This document shows, one piece after another, positions 8,654 to 16,613 of a stretch of DNA of 64,000 nucleotides. Origin of the DNA: Flavonifractor sp. An92 (GTDB taxonomy: Bacteria > Bacillota > Clostridia > Oscillospirales > Oscillospiraceae). The position numbers were made by a program, and so were the translations under genes. Below the pieces are notes generated by a model. The model ran no database searches. It was not told where the DNA came from and saw only the letters and a program-made list of their open reading frames with translations. The stretch is taken from contig NZ_NFGZ01000004.1 of NCBI RefSeq assembly GCF_002159175.1, positions 62,001 to 126,000 of the forward strand, written 5' to 3'. The stretch's first letter is position 1, and every line of letters begins with the position of its first letter.

Positions 8654-9919
8654 TTATTTGTACCAGCCGTAGTCGGGCCGGACGGTGAGGTCGATGATCT
8701 GGGTGGGGTCATAGAACTGCTTGTACCACTCCCGGGCCCGCACCGAGCGGAGGGTGGTTCCGTCGGGGTGGAGCCGGTCGCAGATGACGGCGCAGATATC
8801 ATTCTTGATGTAGGAGAAGGAGTTGATGCCCACGCTGGCAAAGATGCGGAAGCCCTGGCTCTGCAGGTACTGGAACTTGGGGCCGGTGCTGTGCCAGTCG
8901 TCGCCGTCGGGCCGGGCGCCGTGGGGGTAGAAGAGGATGTTGGTGGGACCCACCAGGCTGCCCACCTCTTCGGCCCAGCGGACGGTGTCCCGCTGGATCC
9001 AGGCCAGGTCCACCTTGGGGGAGTCCAGGTTGATGTGGCCCCAGGTGTGGGAGCCGAAGGTCCAGCCGGTCTCCTTCAGGCGGGCGATGACGGGTTTCAC
9101 CGCCTCGATCTCGGCCTGGCGCTTGGCGTCAAAGGCGGGGCGGGCGGGGTCATCGGCGGCTATGTCGATGTCGTTCTGGGTGCGGTAGCCCAGGATGCCC
9201 TCATATCCGGTGAGGGAGTAGATGGCCTTGGCGCCGTTGAGGGAGAAGTCGGGGTGCTCCAGCACGAAGTCGTCCAGAATGGTGGTGGCGTCCAGGTCCC
9301 GGGTGAGGGAGACCTCCCCCGTGTAGGGGTCCCGGGTCTCGGCCCAGATCTGGCCGTCATCGCCCAGCACCAGCTTGGAGGTGAAGCCCTCCTCCAGCAT
9401 GTACTCGTAGTAGTTCACATCGTCGAAGGAGATGACCAGGGGCTTCTTCCCCTCGGGGAGCATGAGGGTGTTGCGCTGCATCCGCTGTTGGCCGTCGTCG
9501 GTGGTGTATTCGCTCCACACGTCCTCCATGCGCACCAGGATATAGCCCTGGTCGTAGACGCTCTGGAGGATGGCCTTGAACTCGTCGGCGGTGACCATCC
9601 AGTCGTCCAGGCCCTTCTGGCGGTTCTCCGGCACGGCGGAGGAGAAGGTGAACTCCGGGTAGGCGATGACCGGGTGGAAGAAGAGGTGCTCCACCACCTG
9701 ATTGGGGCCCCAGGCCTGGGTGAGCTGGTCCTCGCTCCAGTAGGTGCGCACCGCCTCATAGGGGTCGGGGGTGGGAGTCGGGGTGGGCTCCACCGTGGGG
9801 GTAGCCTGGGCGTCGGGGTTGTTCCCGCCGTCTCCGGCGGGCTTGTCCTGACAGGCGGCCAGGGGCAGAACCATCAGCAGCGCCAGGGACAGCGCCGCGA
9901 AGCGTCGTAACATAGCCAT
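8654..9919 (-). CDS. polysaccharide deacetylase (NodB-like) lipoprotein
   Basis: The 421-residue precursor has a lipoprotein signal peptide with lipobox LAAC near residue 23. A Thr/Pro linker (TPTVEPTPTPTPDP) follows, then a NodB-type catalytic region. The metal-binding motifs are recognisable: SFDDVNYY for the catalytic and metal Asp pair, and SHTWGH for the HxxxH pair. They are separated by about 135 residues, well above the usual spacing, so an insertion lies between them. The protein should act outside the membrane on an N- or O-acetylated glycan. ATG 9919 follows AAGGAG at nine bases; in-frame codons upstream are not family-like. Confidence 0.82.
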   Translation of the reverse strand: MAMLRRFAALSLALLMVLPLAACQDKPAGDGGNNPDAQATPTVEPTPTPTPDPYEAVRTYWSEDQLTQAWGPNQVVEHLFFHPVIAYPEFTFSSAVPENRQKGLDDWMVTADEFKAILQSVYDQGYILVRMEDVWSEYTTDDGQQRMQRNTLMLPEGKKPLVISFDDVNYYEYMLEEGFTSKLVLGDDGQIWAETRDPYTGEVSLTRDLDATTILDDFVLEHPDFSLNGAKAIYSLTGYEGILGYRTQNDIDIAADDPARPAFDAKRQAEIEAVKPVIARLKETGWTFGSHTWGHINLDSPKVDLAWIQRDTVRWAEEVGSLVGPTNILFYPHGARPDGDDWHSTGPKFQYLQSQGFRIFASVGINSFSYIKNDICAVICDRLHPDGTTLRSVRAREWYKQFYDPTQIIDLTVRPDYGWYK

Positions 9920-10023
9920 TTGTCGCACTCCTTTGAAAAAACAATAATATTGAGTGGCTCTATCATACAATACGCGGCGGGGAAAGAAATCTCAAAGGAG
10001 TTACAAAGTATTAAGATTTTCTT

Positions 10024-10524
10024 TCAGTTTCGCGGGGGCGGGATCTGCCGGATCAGAAGGGCCGAGGCCGCACCGGTGACGGCCCCGGTGATGATGGAGC
10101 ACAGCAGCAGGGGCGGCAGATAGAGGAGGGGAGCCCGGCTGCCCAGCACCGCCATGGCGGCCAGAATCTGCCCGGTGTTGTGGGCGGCGGCGCCTCCCAC
10201 CGAGACCCCCAGCAGGGAGAGGGCGGGGATGCGCTTCAGCGCGGCCATGGTCCCCAGGGCCAGCAGCCCGCCGGTGAGGGAGAAGGCCAGGGCGGTGAGG
10301 TTCCCGCCCACCAGGGAGCCCAGCACGCACCGGGCCAGCAGAATGAGCAAAGCCTCCCGGCCGGACAGGGCGTACAGGGCGTACACCGTTACCAGGTTGG
10401 CCAGACCCAGCCGCAGGCCGGGCAGGGGAAAGAGAATGGTGAGGGGGAGCAGCCCCTCGGCGACCGACAGGGCCAGCGCCAGGGCGGTGAGGACGGCGCA
10501 GCGGGTGAGACGGCGGACCGGCAA
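10024..10524 (-). CDS. Gx transporter family protein (EetB-like)
   Basis: The 166-residue, highly hydrophobic protein has five to six membrane segments and the small-residue pairs (GLRLGLANLV, GSLVGGNLTALAFSLTGG) typical of the family annotated as heptaprenyl diphosphate synthase component I or Gx transporter. Related proteins are the EetB subunit of flavin-based extracellular electron transfer in Listeria and enterococci. The start is TTG at 10524 with AAGGAGG ten bases upstream. It is the last gene of a unit behind ApbE and a NusG-domain-II protein, the same gene company as in those electron-transfer loci. Confidence 0.78.
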   Translation of the reverse strand: MPVRRLTRCAVLTALALALSVAEGLLPLTILFPLPGLRLGLANLVTVYALYALSGREALLILLARCVLGSLVGGNLTALAFSLTGGLLALGTMAALKRIPALSLLGVSVGGAAAHNTGQILAAMAVLGSRAPLLYLPPLLLCSIITGAVTGAASALLIRQIPPPRN

Positions 10525-10572
10525 GGGCGGTCACCTCCTTCATTGGAAAAAATCTGGGGGAGCGGGGAACTT

Positions 10573-10998
10573 TCAGCCCGCCACAGCGTCAATATCAGAA
10601 GCGGGCGCATTGGAAGCCCCTTCCAGGGACACAATGAGCTTGTTGGGCAGGCAGATGATCTGTTCCCCGGCGCTGTGGATGGCGTCGGTGCGCAGACAGT
10701 CGCCGCCGGGGCAGTCGCTCTCGGCCACCCGGACCCCGTCGGCGGAGAGCTCCAGCACCAGCGGCCAGGAAACGCCGTCCACCGCCACCTGGACCGCTTC
10801 GGTGTAGTCGGCCAGGGCGTACTCGGCTACCGTCTCGCCGTCCACCGTGACCCGGACGGTGAGGGCCTCCGTCCCGCCATGGGGGCGGAGAGCGAAGAGC
10901 AGCGCCACCGCGGCGGCAGCCACCAGCAGGATGAGGACCAGGTCTCCGGGGGTGGGGCGCAGCCCCTCAGCGCCGGAGGATCTCACAGGTGTAGCCAT
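10573..10998 (-). CDS. NusG domain II-containing protein (EetA-like)
   Basis: The protein has 141 residues: one membrane anchor (about 22-42, LVLILLVAAAAVALLFAL), then an extracytoplasmic NusG-II-type beta domain. That domain ends in the signature seen in this family: DCPGGDC, a spacer, then IICLPNKLIV. Three cysteines are present. ATG at 10998 is preceded by AAGGAG at six bases and overlaps the end of apbE by 32 bp, so translation is coupled. EetA of flavin-based electron transfer has this architecture. The name does not imply transcription antitermination. Confidence 0.78.
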   Translation of the reverse strand: MATPVRSSGAEGLRPTPGDLVLILLVAAAAVALLFALRPHGGTEALTVRVTVDGETVAEYALADYTEAVQVAVDGVSWPLVLELSADGVRVAESDCPGGDCLRTDAIHSAGEQIICLPNKLIVSLEGASNAPASDIDAVAG

Positions 10999-12019
10999 AG
11001 GCATCTCCTTCAAAGGCAAAGCAGTCCTCCAGCCCCTCGGTGACCAGGACCCGGCCGTCGAAGCAGCAGAGGATGTAGTCGAAATCGTCCCGGCTCTTCC
11101 AGAGCTCCAGGGCCTTGTCCTCGCCCAGAACGAAGAGGGCGGTGGACCAGGCGTCGGCCAGGGCGGCGTTCTCGCCCACCACCGTCACCGACAGGATGCC
11201 GGTCTCGGCGGGATAGCCGGTCTCCGGGTCCAGGATGTGGTGGTAGGTGACCCCGTCCTGGGTAAAATAGCGCTCATAGCTCCCCGAGGTGGACAGGCTC
11301 TGGTCCTGGAGGGAGAGGACCCCCAGGCGCTGCTCGGCGTCAGCGGGGTCCCGCAGGGCGATGCGCCAGGCGCCGCCGCCGGGGCGCTCCCCCAGCGCGG
11401 CCATAGTGCTGCTGCCCAGGTCCAGCAGCGCGCCGGAGACCTCGTACTCTGCCAGGAGAGCGGTGAGGGAGTCGGCGGCGTAGCCCTTGGCGATGCCGCC
11501 CAGGTCCACCTCCATGTGGGCCTGGGTGAGCTGGGCCGTGCCGGCGTCCCGGTCCACCAGGAGGGCGCTGCTGTCCACCAGGGGCAGGAGGGCGGCCAGT
11601 TCCTCGTCCCCGGGGACCCGGTAGTTGTCCCCGCTGCCGCCGAAGCCCCAGGCGTCCATCACCGGCGCGATGGTGCAGTCAAAGGCTCCGCCGGAATCGG
11701 CGGAGCAGAGAAGGGCCTCTTCCAGTACGTCCAGAGTCGCCTCCTCCAGCGCCACGGGGGTGCCGCTGCCCGCGGCGGCGTTCAGGCGGGAGAGGTCGCT
11801 GTCCGGCTCGTTCCGGTCCAGCAGGGCGTCCAGACGCTGGAGCTCAGTGACGGCGGCGTCCAGGGCCTCCTGGCCGTCAGGGCCGGAGATCTGCAGGGAC
11901 ATGAGGGTGTCCATGGCGAAGAGCTCCCGGCTGGCGCTCTCCGGCTGCGCGGCGCCGGAACAGCCGGCCAGGAGAACAGTTAACAGAATCAAGAGGGGTG
12001 TGGTACGGTTCAGCTTCAT
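10967..12019 (-). CDS. apbE: FMN:protein transferase (ApbE family) lipoprotein
   Basis: ApbE proteins move FMN from FAD onto Ser/Thr of target proteins outside the membrane. The 350-residue protein has a lipobox (LLAGC, about residue 19). The family motifs follow: MDTLMSLQ, FDCTIAPVMDAWGF, VDLGGIAKGYAAD, SGSYERYF and YHHILDPETGYP, and a metal-binding region ADAWSTALFVLG. ATG 12019 is used because GGAG stands nine bases before it. The gene leads the unit apbE-eetA-like-eetB-like and has its own promoter at 12076-12104. Possible targets are an Rnf or Eet electron-transfer protein; no obvious flavinylation substrate lies in the window. Confidence 0.9.
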   Translation of the reverse strand: MKLNRTTPLLILLTVLLAGCSGAAQPESASRELFAMDTLMSLQISGPDGQEALDAAVTELQRLDALLDRNEPDSDLSRLNAAAGSGTPVALEEATLDVLEEALLCSADSGGAFDCTIAPVMDAWGFGGSGDNYRVPGDEELAALLPLVDSSALLVDRDAGTAQLTQAHMEVDLGGIAKGYAADSLTALLAEYEVSGALLDLGSSTMAALGERPGGGAWRIALRDPADAEQRLGVLSLQDQSLSTSGSYERYFTQDGVTYHHILDPETGYPAETGILSVTVVGENAALADAWSTALFVLGEDKALELWKSRDDFDYILCCFDGRVLVTEGLEDCFAFEGDAYGYTCEILRR

Positions 12020-12075
12020 GCGATAAACTCCAATCAAAAGACCGGCGGCGGACCCGCAGCGGATGGTTTGCCCCT

Positions 12076-12104
12076 ATTGTAACACACCGATGAACGGAGA
12101 GCAA
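12076..12104 (-). promoter_or_regulatory. apbE operon promoter
   Basis: On the minus strand, TTGCTC (12104-12099) is followed by a 17-bp spacer and TACAAT (12081-12076). The leader to the apbE ATG is about 50 nt. Confidence 0.65.
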
Positions 12105-12136
12105 AGACTTCTCCCGCCGATTGGGGGTTTTTCCTG

Positions 12137-12165
12137 TTGCAAAACGCGCCGGCTTCTGCTAAAAT
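12137..12165 (+). promoter_or_regulatory. promoter of the 12209 membrane-protein gene
   Basis: TTGCAA (12137-12142), 17-bp spacer, TAAAAT (12160-12165). The same -35 box recurs at three other genes in the window. Confidence 0.7.
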
Positions 12166-12208
12166 ATACAAATGCGAGACCAATGATTCAGGCACAGGAG
12201 ATGAACAC

Positions 12209-12982
12209 ATGGATAAGAGAGAACGAGCGGAACGGGCCAAGCAGGAGGACGCGATTCTGAATCGGGTCCTCATCTGGATCGCCGGTTCGGTGGTTTTAGA
12301 GGCTTTGCTCCTCCTTCTCGATCGTTATTATGTTAATACCCGCGTGAGCGAACTGGCCATCAAGCAGGGACTGTATCAGATGTTCGGCGTGCTGGCTATC
12401 GTGTTGCCCATTGCCTTCTTGGCCTGCGCCGCCTGGTGGGTCCTCACCTGGCGGAAGGGGGAGCACCGTCTGCTGCCCCAGATCCTGACCACGGTCCTGC
12501 TCATCCTGTCGGTGTGCGCGGTGGTGGCCCGGCTCTACCCCAACAAGACCGGCATCAGCGCGCTGTATGTGGGCGTGCCCTGTCTGGCTGTGCTGGCGCT
12601 GGTGTACTACCTCTATCAGCACGAGTTCTTCCTGGTGACCCTGCTGGGCGTCATGAGCGGTCTGGGCCTGTGGCTGCTGGACCGCCGTGTGGGCCATGAG
12701 ATCGTCGTCTACGCCTATCTGGTGGTGGAGGTCCTGATCCTGGCGGCCGTGGTGGTCTTTACCCGGAAGCTCCAGGCCAGCGGCGGCCTGCTCTCCGTGA
12801 AGGGCAAGCTGGTCCGGGTGTTTTCCAAGAACTCCAACTACACCATGCTCTACGTGTCCTGCGCTGTGGCCCTGCTGGTGCAGGCGGCCGCGCTGGCTCT
12901 GGGCGCCATGATGGTGCTCTACGGCGTGGTGATCGTGTGGCTGCTGGCCATGGCGGTCTACTACACGGTCCGGCTCATGTAA
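12209..12982 (+). CDS. polytopic membrane protein of unknown function
   Basis: I do not recognise a named family. The 257-residue protein has a charged N terminus (MDKRERAERAKQED) and then about seven hydrophobic segments at roughly 20-40, 58-80, 92-110, 118-136, 142-158, 168-188 and 215-255. There are no obvious catalytic motifs. ATG 12209 follows ACAGGAG at eight bases. It is transcribed alone, between its own promoter and a terminator. It could be a small transporter or a membrane-stress protein, but nothing in the sequence decides this. Confidence 0.7.
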   Translation: MDKRERAERAKQEDAILNRVLIWIAGSVVLEALLLLLDRYYVNTRVSELAIKQGLYQMFGVLAIVLPIAFLACAAWWVLTWRKGEHRLLPQILTTVLLILSVCAVVARLYPNKTGISALYVGVPCLAVLALVYYLYQHEFFLVTLLGVMSGLGLWLLDRRVGHEIVVYAYLVVEVLILAAVVVFTRKLQASGGLLSVKGKLVRVFSKNSNYTMLYVSCAVALLVQAAALALGAMMVLYGVVIVWLLAMAVYYTVRLM

Positions 12983-13004
12983 GGCGAAAATACGGGGAAG
13001 TACG

Positions 13005-13036
13005 GCGCCCGGTCTCTGACGAGGCCGGGCGCTTTT
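13005..13036 (+). terminator. intrinsic terminator
   Basis: Stem GCGCCCGG / CCGGGCGC (13005-13012 with 13025-13032) followed by TTTTC, after the 12209-12982 gene. Confidence 0.75.
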
Positions 13037-13081
13037 CAGTTTCAATCACACGCGCCGCTGGGCGCAGGGAGGTTCACTGCC

Positions 13082-14215
13082 ATGAAGGAAAAAGAGATCG
13101 CGGAGCTGCGCCGCCGCTTCCGCCACGACAAGAGCGCCATCACCCATGTGCGGGGCTGTTACGTCAATGAGAACCGGGAGATCGTGGGGGAATTTGAGCA
13201 GTCCCTGGCCCTCATGTCGGAGGAGGAGGGGGACAAGGTCCTGGCCCTCCTGCGCAGGACGCTGACGGGCGGCCTGGGCCGCAACCTGCTGGATGTGGAA
13301 TTCACCACCGCCCAGGTGGCGGACAGCGAGGAGCACCGGCTGCTCATGGCCCTGCGGGATTCCGACCTGAAGGACGGGGAGGCGGTGGAGCGCTTCTACC
13401 GCATCGCCATCGACAGCCTGGATCTGGAGGGGAGCTACCTCATCCTCCTGGCCCGGGACCAGTACGACGTGCCCTACCGCTCCAAGGACGGGGACCGGCA
13501 GGACGACGCGGGGGACGAGGTGTTCCGCTACCTGCTGTGCGCCGTCTGCCCGGTGAAGCTGAGCAAGTCGGCCCTGGGCTACGACCTGTCGGAGAACGAG
13601 CTGCACAGCCGGGCTGCCGGCTGGCTGGTGTCGCCCCCCCAGGCGGGCTTCCTGTTCCCCGCCTTTGACGACCGGACCACCAACCTGTACGGGGCCCTCT
13701 ACTACACCAAGGACTCCGGCTCCAGCCACGCCGACTTTGCGGAAGCGGTGTTCAAGGCCCCCCTGCCCATGCCCGCCGACCAGCAGCGGGAGACCTTCCA
13801 GACCATCCTGGCCGACGTGCTGGAGGAAGAGGACGACGGCTTCCAGGTGGTGCAGGCGGTCCAGGAGGAGCTGCGGGAGCGCATCGAGGCCTACAAGGAG
13901 AGCCGGGAGGAGGAGCCGCTGGAGATCTCCCCCCAGCAGGTGGGCCAGATGCTGGTGTCCTGCGGCATGAGCCAGACCCAGGTGGAGGCCTTCGAGCAGC
14001 AGTACGAGGCGGCCTTCGGGGAGGAGACCCGGCTGACTCCCCAGAACCTGATGGAGACCAAGCGCCTGGAGATCCGGACCCCCGGCATCACCATCCAGGT
14101 CTCCCCCGAGGAGAGCGACCGGGTCCAGACCCGGATCATCGATGGTGTGAAGTACATCCTCATCCGGGCGGACAGAGACGTGCAGGTCAACGGCGTGGAG
14201 ATCCGCATCGGCTGA
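13082..14215 (+). CDS. DUF4317 family protein
   Basis: The protein has 377 residues and opens with KEIAELRRRFRHDKSAITHVRGCYVNE, the family N terminus, continuing with the conserved PVKLSKSALGY region and an acidic, helical C-terminal half. It has no signal peptide or membrane helix, so it is probably cytoplasmic. The family is widespread in clostridia and uncharacterised. The start ATG is preceded by GGGAGG. A strong terminator follows, so it is monocistronic. Confidence 0.82.
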   Translation: MKEKEIAELRRRFRHDKSAITHVRGCYVNENREIVGEFEQSLALMSEEEGDKVLALLRRTLTGGLGRNLLDVEFTTAQVADSEEHRLLMALRDSDLKDGEAVERFYRIAIDSLDLEGSYLILLARDQYDVPYRSKDGDRQDDAGDEVFRYLLCAVCPVKLSKSALGYDLSENELHSRAAGWLVSPPQAGFLFPAFDDRTTNLYGALYYTKDSGSSHADFAEAVFKAPLPMPADQQRETFQTILADVLEEEDDGFQVVQAVQEELRERIEAYKESREEEPLEISPQQVGQMLVSCGMSQTQVEAFEQQYEAAFGEETRLTPQNLMETKRLEIRTPGITIQVSPEESDRVQTRIIDGVKYILIRADRDVQVNGVEIRIG

Positions 14216-14223
14216 GCCAGATC

Positions 14224-14268
14224 AAAAAAATCCCCCCGCGCGGCAATTGCCGCGCGGGGGGATTTTTT
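14224..14268. terminator. strong bidirectional terminator
   Basis: A perfect stem AAAAAATCCCCCCGCGCGGC / GCCGCGCGGGGGGATTTTTT with an AATT apex separates the convergent DUF4317 and FCD-regulator genes. Confidence 0.9.
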
Positions 14269-14271
14269 GCG

Positions 14272-14997
14272 TTACGAGTCAATGATGCGCTGGAGCATCT
14301 CGGTGGCCAGTTCCTCATTCCGCTCCCGCAGGCCGCGGGCCAGCTCCATCCAGCAGCGGACCCAGGTGTTGGTGTGGCTCTGGTCCAGCCGCTCATGGAT
14401 GCGCCGGGAGGCGTTGTGCTGCATGTGCCGGCGCATGGGCTCCCGGGCCACGGAGAAGGAGTAGGTGATCAGATCGTTGTGCGCCATGCGGCACAGGGCC
14501 ATGTGGAGCTCCACCGAGGTGTCCACCGTGGCCAGGAAGTAGCGCCGGGCCTCTTCCGGGTCCTCGCAGGCGTAGTGCTGCACCAGCTCCGCCTGGAAGC
14601 GGTGGCACAGAGCCTCAAATTGCTCCAACTCCTCCTCGGTGCGCCGCTGGACCGCCATACGGACGCAGGGCAGCTCCATCACCAGACGGAACTCCACCAC
14701 GTCCTGCACGGTCTTGCCGTTGACATAGAAGTCGGACAGCTCCTCTAAATGACCCCCCAGGTCAAAGGGACGCACGTAGGTCCCGTCGCCCACCCGGATA
14801 TCCAGAAGGCCCAGGGTGTGCAGCCGCTGCAGAGCGATGCGCACCGTCAGGCGGTTGACCCCGAAGCTCTCGGCCAGCTCCAGCTCAGAGGGGATCTTGC
14901 TCCCCACCGCCCACTCCTTTTGGAGGATGAGCTCCTTCATTTTCTCGCACACCAGATCGGCGGCGGACTGTTTTTTGATTTTATAGCTCTGCGCCAT
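14272..14997 (-). CDS. GntR family regulator, FadR/FCD subfamily
   Basis: The 241-residue protein has an N-terminal winged helix (IPSELELAESFGVNRLTVRIALQRL, residues about 35-60) and a C-terminal FCD domain with VELHMALCRMAHND and later helices. ATG 14997 follows GGGGAGGT. It is divergent from the carboxylesterase-transporter pair. Both promoters lie in the shared 223-bp region together with a palindrome, so it most likely controls that pair. The inducer would plausibly be the acid released by the esterase; this is inference. Confidence 0.85.
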   Translation of the reverse strand: MAQSYKIKKQSAADLVCEKMKELILQKEWAVGSKIPSELELAESFGVNRLTVRIALQRLHTLGLLDIRVGDGTYVRPFDLGGHLEELSDFYVNGKTVQDVVEFRLVMELPCVRMAVQRRTEEELEQFEALCHRFQAELVQHYACEDPEEARRYFLATVDTSVELHMALCRMAHNDLITYSFSVAREPMRRHMQHNASRRIHERLDQSHTNTWVRCWMELARGLRERNEELATEMLQRIIDS

Positions 14998-15038
14998 ACG
15001 GACCTCCCCGGTCGGCAGACCACCGTACCTTTTCGTCC

Positions 15039-15067
15039 AGCGTAGCCAATCTGGAACCAATTGTCAA
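15039..15067 (-). promoter_or_regulatory. promoter of the FCD regulator
   Basis: On the minus strand, TTGACA (15067-15062) is followed by a 17-bp spacer and TACGCT (15044-15039). Confidence 0.6.
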
Positions 15068-15105
15068 GCGGAATCCATTTTTTGCACAAAATAAACTGCC
15101 GGTTT

Positions 15106-15118
15106 TCGTCTTATACGA
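15106..15118. promoter_or_regulatory. candidate operator palindrome
   Basis: TCGT-CTTAT-ACGA is an interrupted palindrome between the two divergent promoters, about 20 bp upstream of the esterase -35 box. Its size and GT/AC half-sites resemble those of FadR-type regulators. Confidence 0.45.
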
Positions 15119-15137
15119 CAAAAATAAGGAAAGACGC

Positions 15138-15166
15138 TTGACAACTTTGGACTATATCACTAGTAT
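15138..15166 (+). promoter_or_regulatory. promoter of the esterase-transporter pair
   Basis: A perfect TTGACA (15138-15143), 17-bp spacer and TAGTAT (15161-15166). The leader to the ATG at 15221 is about 48 nt and contains the distant inverted repeat GGCGA/TCGCC. Confidence 0.75.
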
Positions 15167-15220
15167 AAAGGGCGAACAATTCACTCAATCATTCAATCGC
15201 CAAATCAAAGGAGGATTCGC

Positions 15221-16579
15221 ATGGAGCAACTGGTATCAACGCAGTACGGCCCGGTGCGCGGGGTGGAGGCGGACGGTGTGTTCCAGTTCCACGGCATACC
15301 CTACGCCGCGCCGCCGGTGGGGGAACGCCGCTTTCGGATGCCCGTTCCGCCGCAGCCCTGTACCCAGGCGCGGGACGCTGTGGACCGCGCTCCCATCCCG
15401 CCCCAGGGCCCGTCGGACCTGGACAAGCCCATGGGCCCGGTGGCCCAGGCGCAGAGCGAGGACTGCCTGACCCTGGCGGTGAGCACCCCGTCCCTGACGG
15501 AGCGCCTGCCGGTGGCGGTGTGGCTTCACGGCGGGGCCAACTGTTACAACGGCGGGGACCTGCCCTGGTATGACGGCGGGGCGCTGGCCCGGGCCGCCCA
15601 TGTGGTGGTGGTCAACCTGGACTACCGGCTGGGGCCTCTGGGATTTTTGCACGCCCCGGGGCTGAACCAGGCCAATTTGAGCATTGAGGACGGGATGTGC
15701 GCCCTGCGCTGGGTGCGGGACAACATCGCGGCCTTTGGCGGCGACCCCGAGTGGGTGACCCTCTTCGGACAGTCGGCGGGAGGCAATGCCATCGCCCACA
15801 TCCTCGCCCGGCCGGACTCGGAGGGGCTGTTTGGACAGATCGTGCTCCAGAGCGCCTCCCTGGGCCGGGGCAACCACACCCTGGCCGACGCCAACGAGGT
15901 GGGCCGGGCGGTCCTGAAACAGCTGGGGGCGGACCCGGACCATCTGGAGGGCCTTGCCGGACGGGTGGCTGCCTTCCCGGCAGAGGAGATCCTGGCCGCC
16001 GCCGACCGGGTACCGGAGGAGCTGCGCCGCCGGCACAAGGGTATGATCTTCAAGCCGGTGATGGACGCCTGGCACACGCCGGAGCAGACCGCGGCCGCCG
16101 CCGCCGGGGAGGCCATCCGCCGGGGCATCCGGGTGATGACCGGCTTTGTCCGGGACGAGATGGACGCCTTTATCCCCCGCCGGAACGGTGTGCAGGACCC
16201 GGCGGTGCTGGCCGAGCAGGAAAACCGCTACGAGAAGCCGGGCCGGGCCTTTGCCCGGGCGGCGGCAGAGGGCGGCTGCACCGTGTACAAGTACCGCTTC
16301 GACTGGAGCGCCCCCGACTCCATCTACGGGGCTTGCCACTGTCTGGAGCTGCCCTTCCTCTTCGGCAATCTGGACGCCTGGGACGCCCCCATGCTCCAGG
16401 GCGCGGGCCGGGAGGAGATGGAGCGGCTCACAGCCACGCTCCAGCGTCTGTGGGGCGCCTTCTTCCGCTGGGAGGACCTGCCGGAGGAGGAGTGGCCCCG
16501 CTATACTGCCACTGCGCCGCAGGTCAAGCACTTTGACAACCGGGAAAATCCGGTCTGCCCGGAGGACGTGGAGCCGTAA
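15221..16579 (+). CDS. type-B carboxylesterase
   Basis: This 452-residue alpha/beta hydrolase belongs to the cholinesterase/para-nitrobenzyl esterase family. The oxyanion-hole motif HGGANCYNGG (about 104-113) is present. The nucleophile elbow is GQSAGG (Ser about 187), the acid is in VRDEMDAF, and the histidine is in GACHCLELPFLFGN. The N terminus (GPVRGVEADGVFQFHGIPYAAPP) is the family start. There is no signal peptide, so it works in the cytoplasm. AAAGGAGG stands before the ATG. A YfcC-type carrier follows after 34 bp, suggesting that an ester or its acid product is carried across the membrane. The substrate is not predictable. Confidence 0.88.
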   Translation: MEQLVSTQYGPVRGVEADGVFQFHGIPYAAPPVGERRFRMPVPPQPCTQARDAVDRAPIPPQGPSDLDKPMGPVAQAQSEDCLTLAVSTPSLTERLPVAVWLHGGANCYNGGDLPWYDGGALARAAHVVVVNLDYRLGPLGFLHAPGLNQANLSIEDGMCALRWVRDNIAAFGGDPEWVTLFGQSAGGNAIAHILARPDSEGLFGQIVLQSASLGRGNHTLADANEVGRAVLKQLGADPDHLEGLAGRVAAFPAEEILAAADRVPEELRRRHKGMIFKPVMDAWHTPEQTAAAAAGEAIRRGIRVMTGFVRDEMDAFIPRRNGVQDPAVLAEQENRYEKPGRAFARAAAEGGCTVYKYRFDWSAPDSIYGACHCLELPFLFGNLDAWDAPMLQGAGREEMERLTATLQRLWGAFFRWEDLPEEEWPRYTATAPQVKHFDNRENPVCPEDVEP

Positions 16580-16613
16580 GGGCGCTTCAATCTACTGAGA
16601 AAGAGGGATCGTT

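Noticed and set aside
12063-12260. Small plus-strand frame with a CxxC pair before the 12209 gene
   Set aside because: It has no ribosome site, spans the apbE and 12209 promoters, and overlaps the better-supported start at 12209.
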